Both the position numbers and the translations under genes were made by a program. DNA of 64,000 nucleotides, from positions 62,001 to 126,000 of the forward strand of contig NZ_JADTQG010000012.1 of assembly GCF_016008875.1 (NCBI RefSeq). The letters run 5' to 3'. Shown in pieces: positions 52,736-61,618 of the stretch. The notes under the pieces were generated by a model. It was not told where the DNA came from. It saw only the letters and a program-made list of their open reading frames with translations, and searched no databases. This stretch comes from Ectopseudomonas mendocina (GTDB taxonomy: Bacteria; Pseudomonadota; Gammaproteobacteria; Pseudomonadales; Pseudomonadaceae). Each line of letters starts with the position of its first letter. Positions within the stretch are counted from its first letter, which is position 1.

Positions 52736-52766
52736 AAGCCCCGACGGTCAGTGACCGTCAGGGCTT
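52736..52766 (-). terminator. Hairpin between glcB and the permease gene
   Basis: Stem AAGCCCCGACGGTCA pairs with TGACCGTCAGGGCTT with one mismatch. It lies downstream of glcB and upstream of the permease leader. There are few T after it on the minus strand. Confidence 0.65.
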
Positions 52767-52813
52767 GTTTCGTGGAGGCTTTCGGCTCCGTCCACGATGG
52801 TTAGTCTGCTTTT

Positions 52814-52878
52814 TGTGGGAGGGGCTTCAGCCGCGAGCTCTTTGTAGTTGTTTTGTCGCGGTTAAAGCCCCTCCCACA
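52814..52878. repeat. REP-type palindrome pair at the end of glcB
   Basis: TGTGGGAGGGGCTTCAGCCG and its inverted partner (CGGTTAAAGCCCCTCCCACA) form a paired REP element that ends six bases from the glcB stop. Related copies are at 55684 and 60651. Confidence 0.85.
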
Positions 52879-52883
52879 GTAGT

Positions 52884-55061
52884 TCAAACCTCCTGCTTGA
52901 AACGCAGCCGCCAGGCATGCAGCAGCGGCTCGGTATAGCCGGACGGCTGCTCGCGGCCCTTGAACACCAAGTCACTGGCGGCGCGGAAGGCATGGGATTG
53001 TTCGAAGTCAGGTGCCATCGGGCGGTAGGCCGGATCGCCAGCATTCTGCCCGTCGACCACCTGTGCCATGCGCTGCAGCGTCTCGCGCACCTGGGCCTCG
53101 TTGACCACGCCGTGGTGCAGCCAGTTGGCGATATGCTGAGCCGAAATGCGCAGGGTGGCGCGGTCTTCCATCAGGCCGACGTTGTGGATATCCGGCACCT
53201 TGGAGCAGCCGACGCCTTGCTCGACCCAGCGCACTACGTAACCGAGGATGCCCTGGCAGTTGTTGTCCAGCTCCTGCTGGATATCGCTGGCGCCCCACGG
53301 CCGCTCGGCGCTGACCGGCACGCTGAGCAGATCGTTCAGCAGGCTGTCGCGCTGGCTGGCCAGGTCGATCAGCTCCAGCTCGCTCTGCACCGCCTGCACG
53401 TCGATCTTGTGGTAGTGCAGCGCGTGCAGCACGGCGGCGGTGGGCGACGGCACCCAGGCGGTGTTGGCGCCGGCTTTCGGATGGCCGATCTTCTGCTCCA
53501 GCATGGCCGCCATCAGATCCGGCATGGCCCACATGCCCTTGCCGATCTGCGCCTTGCCACGCAGCCCGCAGGCCAGGCCGACCAGCACGTTGTTACGCTC
53601 GTAGGCCTGGATCCAGGCGCTGGATTTCATGTCGCCCTTGCGCAGCATGGCACCTGCTTCCATGGCGGTGTGCATTTCGTCGCCGGTGCGGTCGAGGAAG
53701 CCGGTGTTGATGAAGGCCACACGCGCGCTGGCGGCCTCGATGCACGCCTTGAGGTTGACGCTGGTGCGCCGCTCCTCATCCATGATGCCCATTTTCAGGG
53801 AATTGGCCGGCATGCCCAGCAGCTGCTCGACGCGACCGAACAGTTCGTTGGCGAAGGCCACTTCGAACGGCCCGTGCATCTTCGGCTTGACGATATACAC
53901 GCTGCCGGTGCGCGAGTTGCCGCGGCGCTTGAGGTCATGCAGGGCGATCAGGCTGGTCACCACCGCATCGAGGATGCCCTCGGGAATTTCCAAGCCTTCA
54001 CCGTCGATGATCGCCGGGTTGCTCATCAGGTGGCCGACGTTGCGGATGAACAGCAATGAGCGACCGTGCAGGGTCAGTTCGCTGCCATTGGCTGCGGTGT
54101 AGATGCGATCCGCATTGAGGCGCCGGGTGATGCGCTTGCCAGCCTTTTGCAGATCTTCGGCCAGATCGCCCTTCATCAGGCCCAGCCAGTTGCGGTAGAC
54201 CACCACCTTGTCGGCGGCGTCGACGGCAGCGACGGAGTCCTCGCAGTCCATGATGGTGGACAACGCCGCTTCCATCAGCACGTCCTTCACGCCGGCGGCG
54301 TCGGTACGGCCGATGGGGCTGCTGGCGTCGATCTGGATCTCGAAGTGCAGGCCGTTGTTCTTCAGCAGCACGGCGCTCGGCGTGGCAGCCTCGCCCTGGA
54401 AGCCAACGAACTTCTCCGGTTGCGCCAGCGAGGTCTGCGCGCCGCTGCTCAGGGTCACCTGCAGTTGGCCGGCGACTACGGCATAGGCACTGGCGTCTGC
54501 GTGTGAGCCCTGGGCCAGTGGCGCGGCCTGGTCGAGGAAGGCGCGGGCGAAGGCGATCACCTTGGCGCCGCGCACTTCGTTATAGCCCGGGCCCTTGCTG
54601 GCGCCACCTTCTTCGCTGATCGCATCGGTGCCGTACAGGGCGTCGTACAGCGAGCCCCAGCGGGCGTTGGCGGCGTTCAGCGCGTAGCGCGCATTCATCA
54701 CCGGCACTACCAGCTGCGGGCCGGCCTGGATGGCGATCTCGCTGTCTACGTTGGCGGTGGTCGCTTTGACCTGCTCCGGCTGCGGCAGCAAGTAGCCGAT
54801 GGAGCCGAGGAAGGCGCGGTAGGCGTTCATGTCGGTGATCGGCCCAGGGTTGGCGCGGTGCCAGGTATCCAGCTCGGTCTGCAGACGGTCGCGCTCGGCC
54901 AGTAGGGCACGGTTGCGCGGCGCCAGGTCGTGCACCAGCGCATCAAAACCGCTCCAGAAGGCCGCCGCCTCGATACCGCTGCCGGGCAGCACTTCGCTTT
55001 CGATGAATTGCTTGAGCTCGGCGGCTACCTGCAGGCGCTGACATTGCACGCGTTCGGTCAT
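52884..55061 (-). CDS. glcB: Malate synthase G
   Basis: Condenses glyoxylate and acetyl-CoA to malate, the last step of glycolate use. The 725-residue length is that of isoform G. Visible are the catalytic [14 protein letters not shown] segment, [26 protein letters not shown], and [14 protein letters not shown]; the C-terminal catalytic loop holds [21 protein letters not shown] precedes the ATG. It is downstream of the glcDEFG genes on the same strand. Confidence 0.97.
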   Translation of the reverse strand: MTERVQCQRLQVAAELKQFIESEVLPGSGIEAAAFWSGFDALVHDLAPRNRALLAERDRLQTELDTWHRANPGPITDMNAYRAFLGSIGYLLPQPEQVKATTANVDSEIAIQAGPQLVVPVMNARYALNAANARWGSLYDALYGTDAISEEGGASKGPGYNEVRGAKVIAFARAFLDQAAPLAQGSHADASAYAVVAGQLQVTLSSGAQTSLAQPEKFVGFQGEAATPSAVLLKNNGLHFEIQIDASSPIGRTDAAGVKDVLMEAALSTIMDCEDSVAAVDAADKVVVYRNWLGLMKGDLAEDLQKAGKRITRRLNADRIYTAANGSELTLHGRSLLFIRNVGHLMSNPAIIDGEGLEIPEGILDAVVTSLIALHDLKRRGNSRTGSVYIVKPKMHGPFEVAFANELFGRVEQLLGMPANSLKMGIMDEERRTSVNLKACIEAASARVAFINTGFLDRTGDEMHTAMEAGAMLRKGDMKSSAWIQAYERNNVLVGLACGLRGKAQIGKGMWAMPDLMAAMLEQKIGHPKAGANTAWVPSPTAAVLHALHYHKIDVQAVQSELELIDLASQRDSLLNDLLSVPVSAERPWGASDIQQELDNNCQGILGYVVRWVEQGVGCSKVPDIHNVGLMEDRATLRISAQHIANWLHHGVVNEAQVRETLQRMAQVVDGQNAGDPAYRPMAPDFEQSHAFRAASDLVFKGREQPSGYTEPLLHAWRLRFKQEV

Positions 55062-55114
55062 TTTTCTGTTCTCCTGTCTAATCGCTTGCGAGAGGGGCCA
55101 GGCGTTGTCTGTTG

Positions 55115-55170
55115 GAACCCTCTTCCGTCACTTCGTGACACCTTCTCCCGGAGGGAGAAGGTCATCAGTT
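55115..55170. repeat. Dispersed hairpin repeat between glcG and glcB
   Basis: CCTCTTCCGTCACTTCGTGACACC and CTTCTCCCGGAGGGAGAAGG make two hairpins; the second resembles the element at 6925. No gene is seen between 55062 and 55188. Confidence 0.55.
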
Positions 55171-55188
55171 GGCGGCTGCGCCGCATGT

Positions 55189-55587
55189 TTAAAGGGCCGC
55201 TATTCCTGCCTTGGCCACCTGCGCATCCTGTTCGGCCTTGACCCCGGACACGCCGACGGCACCTACCACCTGACCGTCCACCAGCACCGGTACACCGCCC
55301 TCCAGCGAGGTGATCAGTGGCGCGCTGAGGAAGGCGTTGCGACCGCCGTTGACCATGTCCTCGTAGCCCTTGGTTTCGCGACGGCCGATGGCAGCGCTGC
55401 GTGCCTTCTCGGTGGCGATGTAGGCGCCGATGGGCGCACAGCCGTCGAGGCGCTCCAGAGCCAGCGGATGACCGCCGTCGTCGACCACGGCGATAGCCAC
55501 GGCCCAGCCCTGTTGCTGCGCTTCGTTACGGGCGGCTGCGATGATCTGACTGACTTCGCTCTGGCTGAGTACGGCTTTGTGTTGCAT
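55189..55587 (-). CDS. glcG: GlcG/HbpS family protein
   Basis: A 132-residue protein of the GlcG/HbpS (DUF336) family found in glycolate operons. The start at 55587 has GAGGT before it; the longer frame enters repeat DNA. The family patterns AIAVVDDGGHPLALERLDG and GGVPVLVDGQVVGAVGVSG are clear. Some relatives bind heme; the role in glycolate oxidation is not known. Confidence 0.9.
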   Translation of the reverse strand: MQHKAVLSQSEVSQIIAAARNEAQQQGWAVAIAVVDDGGHPLALERLDGCAPIGAYIATEKARSAAIGRRETKGYEDMVNGGRNAFLSAPLITSLEGGVPVLVDGQVVGAVGVSGVKAEQDAQVAKAGIAAL

Positions 55588-55612
55588 GGCATACCTCGTG
55601 TTCGCGGTTTCG

Positions 55613-55734
55613 TAGCCCGGATGCAATCCGGGGTTTGCGTCATGGGTTTTCCCGGATTTCATCCGGGCTACCGGGGAATCGCCGTGGGAGCGGCTTCAGC
55701 CGCGATAAAAGCTCGCCGCTAAAGCGCCTCCCAC
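55613..55734. repeat. REP and palindromic repeats between glcF and glcG
   Basis: The gap has CCCGGATTTCATCCGGGCTAC (55651-55671, same as 2288) and the REP-type pair GTGGGAGCGGCTTCAGCCG ... AAAGCGCCTCCCAC (55684-55734). The hairpins may lower expression of glcG and glcB relative to glcDEF. Confidence 0.8.
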
Positions 55735-55807
55735 AGGCGGGACTCATTCCTCCGCTTGTGCGTTGCGGTACATCTGTAGCCGTGCGCGTGGCACCGGCTA
55801 CGCGTGA

Positions 55808-57025
55808 TCAGCCCATCGCCTCCTCGACGATCTCGATCCAGTGGCGCACCGGTGTGCGTCCGGCACCGTCCAGATGGGTCTGGCAGCCAATATTGGCGGT
55901 GACGATGGCGTCCGGTTTGCCGCTTTCCAGGGCGTTCAATTTGTTGTCGCGAAGCTGCCGCGACAGTTCTGGCTGGGTCAGCGAATAGGTGCCGGCCGAG
56001 CCGCAGCACAGATGACCGTCCGGCACGGCGGTCAGGCCGAAGCCGAGGCGAGTCAACACGCCCTCCACCGCGCCGCCAAGCTTCTGCGCATGCTGCAGGG
56101 TGCAGGGGCAATGGAAGGCCAGGCGTTGTTCGGCGCGTACCTGCAGTGGCTCCAGCGCCTCGCCCTGCAACACCTCGACCAGATCCTTGGCCAGGGCGCT
56201 GACCCGCGCCGCCTTGACCGCGTACGCCGGGTCGCTGGCGAGCAGGTGGCCGTAGTCCTTGACGAAAGCGCCGCAGCCGCTGGCGGTCTGCACGATGGCC
56301 TCAATGCCGGCTTCGATGGCCGGCCACCAGGCGTCGATGTTCTGCCGCGCGCGTTGCAACCCGGCTTCCTGGGCGTTGAGGTGGTAGTCCACTGCGCCGC
56401 AGCAGCCCGCCTCGCGGATCGGCGTGACGCTGATGCCGAGGCGATCCAGCACGCGCGCGGTGGCAGCGTTGGTGTTGGGCGACAGCCCCGGTTGCACGCA
56501 GCCTTCTAGCATCAGCACGCGGCGGGCATGCTGCTGCGTCGGGCGCGGCTTGGCCGGGCGAACCTCGCGCGGCAGCTTGGCCTTGAGCGCGGCCGGCAGC
56601 AGCGGGCGCAGGGCCAGACCGGTCTGGGTCAGCGTCTTGAACAGCGCCGGTCGTGGCACCACGGCGCGCAGGCCCTGACGCAGCAGGCGCTCGTTCAGCG
56701 GCCGCGGCACCGCCTGCTCGACCACTTCGCGGCCGATATCCAGCAAGTTGTGGTACTGCACGCCGGATGGGCAGGTGGTCTCACAGTTGCGGCAAGTCAG
56801 ACAGCGATCCAGATGCTCCTGGGTCTTGGCGGTCACTTCACCGCCTTCGAGCATCTGCTTGATCAGGTAGATGCGCCCGCGCGGGCCGTCCAGCTCGTCG
56901 CCGAGCAGCTGGTAGGTCGGGCAGGTGGCGTTGCAGAAGCCGCAGTGCACGCAGGAGCGCAGGATGCGTTCGGCTTCCTCGGCGCGCGGCAGGCGCTTGG
57001 CCTGTTCACTCAAATTGGTCTGCAC
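55808..57025 (-). CDS. glcF: Glycolate oxidase iron-sulfur subunit
   Basis: Electron-transfer subunit of membrane-bound glycolate dehydrogenase, 405 residues. Two 4Fe-4S motifs are visible near the N-terminus, CVHCGFCNATCP and CLTCRNCETTCP, and two CCG-type domains follow (GCCGAVDYH and LCCGSAGTY). The start is GTG at 57025 with GAGG before it, three bases after glcE. Confidence 0.95.
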   Translation of the reverse strand: MQTNLSEQAKRLPRAEEAERILRSCVHCGFCNATCPTYQLLGDELDGPRGRIYLIKQMLEGGEVTAKTQEHLDRCLTCRNCETTCPSGVQYHNLLDIGREVVEQAVPRPLNERLLRQGLRAVVPRPALFKTLTQTGLALRPLLPAALKAKLPREVRPAKPRPTQQHARRVLMLEGCVQPGLSPNTNAATARVLDRLGISVTPIREAGCCGAVDYHLNAQEAGLQRARQNIDAWWPAIEAGIEAIVQTASGCGAFVKDYGHLLASDPAYAVKAARVSALAKDLVEVLQGEALEPLQVRAEQRLAFHCPCTLQHAQKLGGAVEGVLTRLGFGLTAVPDGHLCCGSAGTYSLTQPELSRQLRDNKLNALESGKPDAIVTANIGCQTHLDGAGRTPVRHWIEIVEEAMG

Positions 57026-57028
57026 GTC

Positions 57029-58084
57029 TTATACCTCGGCGTACATGCGGCCAGGGTTGAAGATGCCCTGGGGGTCGAGCTGGTTTTTCAGCTGGCGCTG
57101 GTAACGCAGCAGCGGGGCTGCCAGCGGCTGGAAGGGTTGTACCTGGCCGGCGGCGAAGCAGGTGGCGTGGCCGCCGAGCCCCCCCGTCACGCGCTGGATC
57201 AGCTCGCCATCGGCGTCGGTTTTCAGCCAGCGCTGCGCGCCGCCCCAGTCGATCAGCTGGCGGCCGGGCAGGTCGAGCAGGCCGCTATTGGTCGGCAGCG
57301 ACAGGCGCCACAGCGCGCCGCTGGCGCTGAAGAACGGCAGGCGTTGTTCGCGCAGTTCGTGCCAGTAAGCGTTGTCGATCTCTTCGCCACCCAGGCGTTG
57401 GCGTGCGGCCAGGACCGAGCCTTCGCCGCCCTCAAGGCGCAGGTGAAGCGCGACACCGTCATGGCTGGCGGCGCTGATCGGCAATGGCTGCTGGCCCCAT
57501 TCGGCAAGCTTGTTGAGCGCGTCGCGAGCACTCATGTCCAGGCGCAGGCTGAGCACCTGGCGCGGTTTGGGCAGCACCTTGAGCGAGACTTCGGCGAGCA
57601 GGCCAAGGCAACCGAAGCTGCCGGCCATCAGGCGCGACAGGTCGTAGCCGGCGACGTTCTTCATCACCTCGCCGCCGAAGCGCAGCAGCTTGCCCTGGCC
57701 GGTGATCACCCGGGTGCCGAGCACCTGATCGCGCACCGAACCGGCCCAGGGCCGACGCGGGCCGGACAGCCCGGCTGCGACCATGCCGCCCAGGGTGGCG
57801 CCATCGCCCAGGTGCGGCGGTTCGCACGGCAGCATCTGGTTGTTGGCCTCCAGCGCCGCTTCGATTTCTGTAATTGGTGTGCCGGCGCGGGCGGTGAGCA
57901 CCAGTTCGGTGGCGTCGTAGCTGACGATGCCGCGGTGCATGCGGGTATCCAGCACTTCGCCGGTGGTGGCGCGGCCCAGATGGGCCTTGCTGCCGCTGCC
58001 CTGGATGCGCAGCGCCGTGGCGCTGTTGAGCGCGTGGTTGACCTGTTCCAGCAGCGCGGCGCTGGCATCGAAATCATGCTGCAT
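57029..58084 (-). CDS. glcE: Glycolate oxidase FAD-binding subunit GlcE
   Basis: A 351-residue FAD protein of the glycolate dehydrogenase. The ATG at 58084 overlaps the glcD stop by one base; the upstream frame extension is a shadow of glcD. The PCMH-type FAD motif is seen in IQGSGSKAHLG, ARAGTPITEIEAALEANNQMLPCEPP and GATLGGMVAAGLSGPRRPW. It ends three bases before glcF. Confidence 0.95.
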   Translation of the reverse strand: MQHDFDASAALLEQVNHALNSATALRIQGSGSKAHLGRATTGEVLDTRMHRGIVSYDATELVLTARAGTPITEIEAALEANNQMLPCEPPHLGDGATLGGMVAAGLSGPRRPWAGSVRDQVLGTRVITGQGKLLRFGGEVMKNVAGYDLSRLMAGSFGCLGLLAEVSLKVLPKPRQVLSLRLDMSARDALNKLAEWGQQPLPISAASHDGVALHLRLEGGEGSVLAARQRLGGEEIDNAYWHELREQRLPFFSASGALWRLSLPTNSGLLDLPGRQLIDWGGAQRWLKTDADGELIQRVTGGLGGHATCFAAGQVQPFQPLAAPLLRYQRQLKNQLDPQGIFNPGRMYAEV

Positions 58085-59583
58085 CAGAAGCGCTCCAGTT
58101 CCGGGAAGGGCAGTTGGCCGTGGTGCACGTGCATGGCGCCGAACTCGGCGCAGCGGTGCAGGGTGGGGATGTTCTTGCCGGGGTTGAGCAGGCCGCTGGG
58201 GTCGAACGCCGCCTTTACCGCGTGGAACAGGGTGATTTCGTCGCTGTTGAACTGCGCGCACATCTGATTGATCTTCTCGCGGCCGACGCCGTGCTCGCCG
58301 GTGATGCTGCCGCCGACCTTGACGCAGAGTTCGAGGATCTTGCCGCCGATGGCCTCGGCGCGCTCCAGCTCGCCCGGCACGTTGGCATCGAAGAGGATCA
58401 GCGGGTGCATGTTGCCGTCGCCGGCATGGAACACGTTGGCCACGCGCAGGCCGTACTCCTCGGACAATTCGGCGATGCCGCGCAGCACGCCGGGCAGCTC
58501 GCGGCGCGGGATGGTGCCGTCCATGCAGTAGTAGTCCGGCGAGATGCGCCCGACCGCGGGGAAGGCGTTCTTGCGCCCGGCCCAGAATTTCACCCGCTCG
58601 GCTTCGTCGCGAGCCAGGCGCACCTCGGTGGCACCGGCCTGTGCCAGCACCTCACGCACGCGCTCGCAATCGTCGGCGACGTCGGCTTCGACGCCGTCCA
58701 GCTCGCAGAGCAGGATGGCCTCGGCCTCCACCGGGTAGCCGGCGTGGATAAAGTCTTCGGCGGCGCGAATCGCCAGGTTGTCCATCATCTCCAGGCCGCC
58801 GGGGATGATGCCGGCGGCGATGATGTCACCGACCGCGCGGCCGGCCTTTTCCACCGAGTCGAAGGCGGCCAGCAGCACCTTGGCCACCTGCGGCTTGGGC
58901 AGCAGCTTGACCGTCACCTCGGTGACGATGCCGAGCATGCCTTCGGAGCCGGTGAACAGCGCCAGCAGGTCGAAACCCGGCGCGTCCAGGGCGTCGCTGC
59001 CGAGTGTCATGAACTCGCCTTCGACGGTGAGGATGTCCACCTTGAGCAGGTTGTGCACGGTCAGGCCGTACTTCAGGCAATGCACGCCGCCGGCGTTTTC
59101 GGCGACATTGCCGCCGATAGAGCAGGCAATCTGCGAGGACGGATCAGGGGCGTAATACAGGCCGAACGGCGCGGCGGCCTGTGAGATCGCCAGGTTGCGC
59201 ACGCCGGGCTGTACCCGGGCGAAGCGGCCTTCGCGGTTGATCTCGAGAATCTGGTTGAAGCGTGCCATCACCAGCAGGATGCCCTTCTCCAGCGGCAGCG
59301 CACCGCCGGACAGGCCGGTGCCGGCACCGCGCGCCACGACCGGCACGCCACGGGCGTGGCAGAGCTTGAGCAGCTGTTGCACCTGCTCGATGCGCTCGGG
59401 CAGCACCACCAGCATGGGTGTGGTGCGGTAGGCAGACAGGCCATCGCACTCATAAGACTTCAGGTCTTCGACGGTATGCAGGATGTCGAGGTCGGGCAGG
59501 CACTGGCGCAGCTCGGTCAGCAGCGCGGCCTTGTCGACCTTGGGCAGCGCGCCGTCGACGCGCTCGTCGTACAGAATGCTCAT
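58084..59583 (-). CDS. glcD: Glycolate oxidase catalytic subunit GlcD
   Basis: Oxidises glycolate to glyoxylate with FAD, 499 residues. The FAD-binding motif RGAGTGLSGGALP, CSIGGNVAENAGG and TGSEGMLGIVTEVTVKLLP are typical of the GlcD/D-lactate dehydrogenase family, and the C-terminal SITGEHGVGREK motif is intact. It is the first gene of glcDEFGB-permease and is divergent from glcC, with GlcC-type palindromes between. Confidence 0.97.
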   Translation of the reverse strand: MSILYDERVDGALPKVDKAALLTELRQCLPDLDILHTVEDLKSYECDGLSAYRTTPMLVVLPERIEQVQQLLKLCHARGVPVVARGAGTGLSGGALPLEKGILLVMARFNQILEINREGRFARVQPGVRNLAISQAAAPFGLYYAPDPSSQIACSIGGNVAENAGGVHCLKYGLTVHNLLKVDILTVEGEFMTLGSDALDAPGFDLLALFTGSEGMLGIVTEVTVKLLPKPQVAKVLLAAFDSVEKAGRAVGDIIAAGIIPGGLEMMDNLAIRAAEDFIHAGYPVEAEAILLCELDGVEADVADDCERVREVLAQAGATEVRLARDEAERVKFWAGRKNAFPAVGRISPDYYCMDGTIPRRELPGVLRGIAELSEEYGLRVANVFHAGDGNMHPLILFDANVPGELERAEAIGGKILELCVKVGGSITGEHGVGREKINQMCAQFNSDEITLFHAVKAAFDPSGLLNPGKNIPTLHRCAEFGAMHVHHGQLPFPELERF

Positions 59584-59683
59584 GGCAGGCTCAATCGTGA
59601 ACGTTGTTTTTATAAGCGGTCATGCCGCGACCATTGGCCGTATGTTTAGGCCGCCTGAATTTTTACGTCCATCGTCTTTATCA

Positions 59684-59696
59684 CTGGTAGGACCAG
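59684..59696. promoter_or_regulatory. GlcC operator 1
   Basis: CTGGTAGGACCAG: arms CTGGT and ACCAG around three bases, the TGGT-N3-ACCA form bound by FadR-type GntR regulators. It lies about 100 bases before the glcD start. Confidence 0.82.
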
Positions 59697-59792
59697 TTTC
59701 TTTCGTCAACCTTTCGCACAAGGCTGCTCAAAGTGCTTATTCTCGTAGGCGTTGAACATGGCTTTCGGATGAGGCGCGTATGCTCGTGCCAG

Positions 59793-59805
59793 CTGGTACG
59801 ACCAG
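59793..59805. promoter_or_regulatory. GlcC operator 2
   Basis: CTGGTACGACCAG, the same arms as operator 1, 109 bases away. It ends 17 bases before the glcC ATG, a place that would let GlcC limit its own synthesis. Confidence 0.82.
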
Positions 59806-59822
59806 TTGCAAGGAGGGTTGAA

Positions 59823-60596
59823 ATGGATACGAATCAGGCTGGCGCAAGACGGCAGGTCAGCGACGTGGTGGCCGAGCGCATCGAGCGGCTGATCGTCGAT
59901 GGCGTACTCAAGGTGGGCCAGCCGCTGCCCTCGGAGCGGCGCCTGTGCGAGAAGCTGGGCATTTCGCGTTCGGCGCTGCGTGAAGGGCTGAAGGTCCTGC
60001 GTGGGCGCGGCATCATCGACACTGCGCAGGGGCGTGATTCACGGGTGGCCAAGCTTAGCGGCGAGCGCGATGCCAGCCCGCTGATGCACCTGTTCGGCTC
60101 GCAACCGCGCACCCTGTATGACCTGCTGGAAGTGCGCGGCCTGCTAGAGGGCGAGTCGGCGCGGCTGGCGGCGCTGCGCGGCACCGACGCGGACTTCGTC
60201 CTGCTGACCCGGCGCTATGAGGAAATGCTCGCGGCCCACGCGCAGGAGCATCCGGTCGATCCACGCGAACACGCACGCCTCGATCACGCCTTCCACCTGG
60301 CCATCTGCGAGGCGTCGCACAACCCGGTGCTGGTGCACACCTTGCAATCGCTGACCGACCTGATGCTCAGCACCGTGTTCGCCTCGGTGAACAACCTCTA
60401 CCACCGCCCGGCGCAGAAGCGGCAGATCGACCGCCAGCACTCGCGCCTGTACCACGCGGTGATCGAGCGCCTGCCGGAACAGGCGCAGCGTGCGGCGCGC
60501 GACCATATCAACAGCATCCGTGACAACCTGCAGGAGATTGAGCAGGAAGAGCAGCGCCTGGTGCGGGCGACCATGCGCCTGGAGGGCTGGGCGTAG
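59823..60596 (+). CDS. glcC: GntR/FadR-family regulator GlcC
   Basis: Transcription regulator of the glycolate genes, 257 residues. The start at 59823 has a strong AAGGAGGG site. The GntR winged helix (about 10-80) shows LKVGQPLPSERRLCEKLGISRSALREGLKVLRGRGII; the FCD ligand domain (about 100-235) has the metal-binding residues in the DHAFHLAICEASHNPVLVHTL and HSRLYHAVIERLP segments. Two identical-arm palindromes lie in the gap to glcD. Confidence 0.94.
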   Translation: MDTNQAGARRQVSDVVAERIERLIVDGVLKVGQPLPSERRLCEKLGISRSALREGLKVLRGRGIIDTAQGRDSRVAKLSGERDASPLMHLFGSQPRTLYDLLEVRGLLEGESARLAALRGTDADFVLLTRRYEEMLAAHAQEHPVDPREHARLDHAFHLAICEASHNPVLVHTLQSLTDLMLSTVFASVNNLYHRPAQKRQIDRQHSRLYHAVIERLPEQAQRAARDHINSIRDNLQEIEQEEQRLVRATMRLEGWA

Positions 60597-60709
60597 GGCG
60601 GGTGAAACCCGCCGGTCAATGGTGGCGGGTTGCACCCGCCCTACATATTTGTGGGAGGGGCTTTAGCCGCGACCCGCCAGCCCCGCTCGCCGCGCAAGCG
60701 CCTCCCACG
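60595..60709. repeat. Palindromic repeats between glcC and flgA
   Basis: GTAGGGCGGGTGAAACCCGC and its inverse ending ACCCGCCCTAC (60595-60643) are followed by a REP-type pair GTGGGAGGGGCTTTAGCCG ... AAGCGCCTCCCAC (60651-60709). They mark the border between the glycolate block and the second flagellar block and may end both convergent messages. Confidence 0.82.
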
Positions 60710-60721
60710 TGGCGTGACACC

Positions 60722-61537
60722 CTACCTGAACGTGCTGGTGACCACGCCTTCTTCCACCACCTGCGCCTCGATCACCTTCTGGCTGCCGAGGTTGCGCACG
60801 CGGATCACCTCGCCTTCGCGGCCATTGGCCAGCGCCTCGCCGGTGGCCGAGGCGGAAATACCGTCCTGGCTGGCGATGATGGTCACCTGCTGGCCGCGGC
60901 GAATCAGCAGCGGTGCGGTGAGCAGGTTCGGCGCGATCAGTTGGCCGGCGCGCACGCGGCGTTTGGCGCCCTGGCCGACCACCTCGTCGAGGTTGTTGTA
61001 GAAACCGCGCGATGCCTTGCCGATGTTCACTTCCTGCAATTGCAGCTGCTCGGCGCTGATGGTCTGGCCGCGTTCGATCACCCGCGCGGCATGTACCACC
61101 GGTAGGAAGACGTTGGCCTGAACCAGGGCGGTGATGCTCCAGCCAGGGGTGTCCGGGCAGCTGAGTTCCAGACGCTGGCGCGCCAGCGCCGAGGGATCAT
61201 CGCTGATAACCGCCACGCTCAGGGCCTGGGCGCAGGCCGGCAGTCGTTCCGCGCTGCCCACCAGCGTTGTATCGAGGCTGTGGCGCTGGCCTTGCCAGGC
61301 CTGGCGTTTGGCCTCCTCGGCAAGCTTCTGCTGCATATGCGTAGCGATGGCCTGGTCGATCTGGCCGGCGGCGTCGGCCTGCGCACGTGCCGTATCCGCA
61401 GGCAGTGCGGCGAAGAGGAAGAGCACTGACGCCAGGGCGGAAAAAGCCTTTCCGCTTTTCCCTTCGGCGATGCGGCGATGCGGAAAAAGGGCGACGCGAA
61501 AGGCGCCGGCGGTTCTCAAGAATCCCTGATAAATCAA
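60722..61537 (-). CDS. flgA: Flagellar P-ring assembly chaperone FlgA
   Basis: A periplasmic chaperone needed to build the P ring. The 271-residue frame starts with TTG at 61537; the signal peptide is SALASVLFLFAALPADTARA, 32 residues in, so a downstream start such as the GTG inside it is also possible. The SAF domain (about 140-205) shows ARVIERGQTISAEQLQLQEVNI and VGQGAKRRVRAGQLIAPNLL, and the end IRVRNLGSQKVIEAQVVEEGVV is typical. It is divergent from flgBCDE. In lateral loci flgM and flgN usually follow; here they are absent. Confidence 0.92.
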   Translation of the reverse strand: MIYQGFLRTAGAFRVALFPHRRIAEGKSGKAFSALASVLFLFAALPADTARAQADAAGQIDQAIATHMQQKLAEEAKRQAWQGQRHSLDTTLVGSAERLPACAQALSVAVISDDPSALARQRLELSCPDTPGWSITALVQANVFLPVVHAARVIERGQTISAEQLQLQEVNIGKASRGFYNNLDEVVGQGAKRRVRAGQLIAPNLLTAPLLIRRGQQVTIIASQDGISASATGEALANGREGEVIRVRNLGSQKVIEAQVVEEGVVTSTFR

Positions 61538-61560
61538 TGTAATACGGCTCTCTTATGGGT

Positions 61561-61577
61561 TGGGCACGCTTTGTGCT
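61561..61577 (+). promoter_or_regulatory. Sigma-54 promoter of flgBCDE
   Basis: TGGGCACGCTTTGTGCT contains GGCACG and GTGCT with GG and GC ten bases apart; one base differs from TTGCT. It lies about 42 bases before the flgB ATG. Confidence 0.75.
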
Positions 61578-61618
61578 CAAGGCACCTGGGCACAACCTTG
61601 GGTTAAGGGTACCGGTGA

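Noticed and set aside
56528..58267. 579-codon plus-strand open frame opposite glcE and glcF
   Set aside because: Antisense shadow; glcE and glcF have intact FAD and Fe-S motifs.
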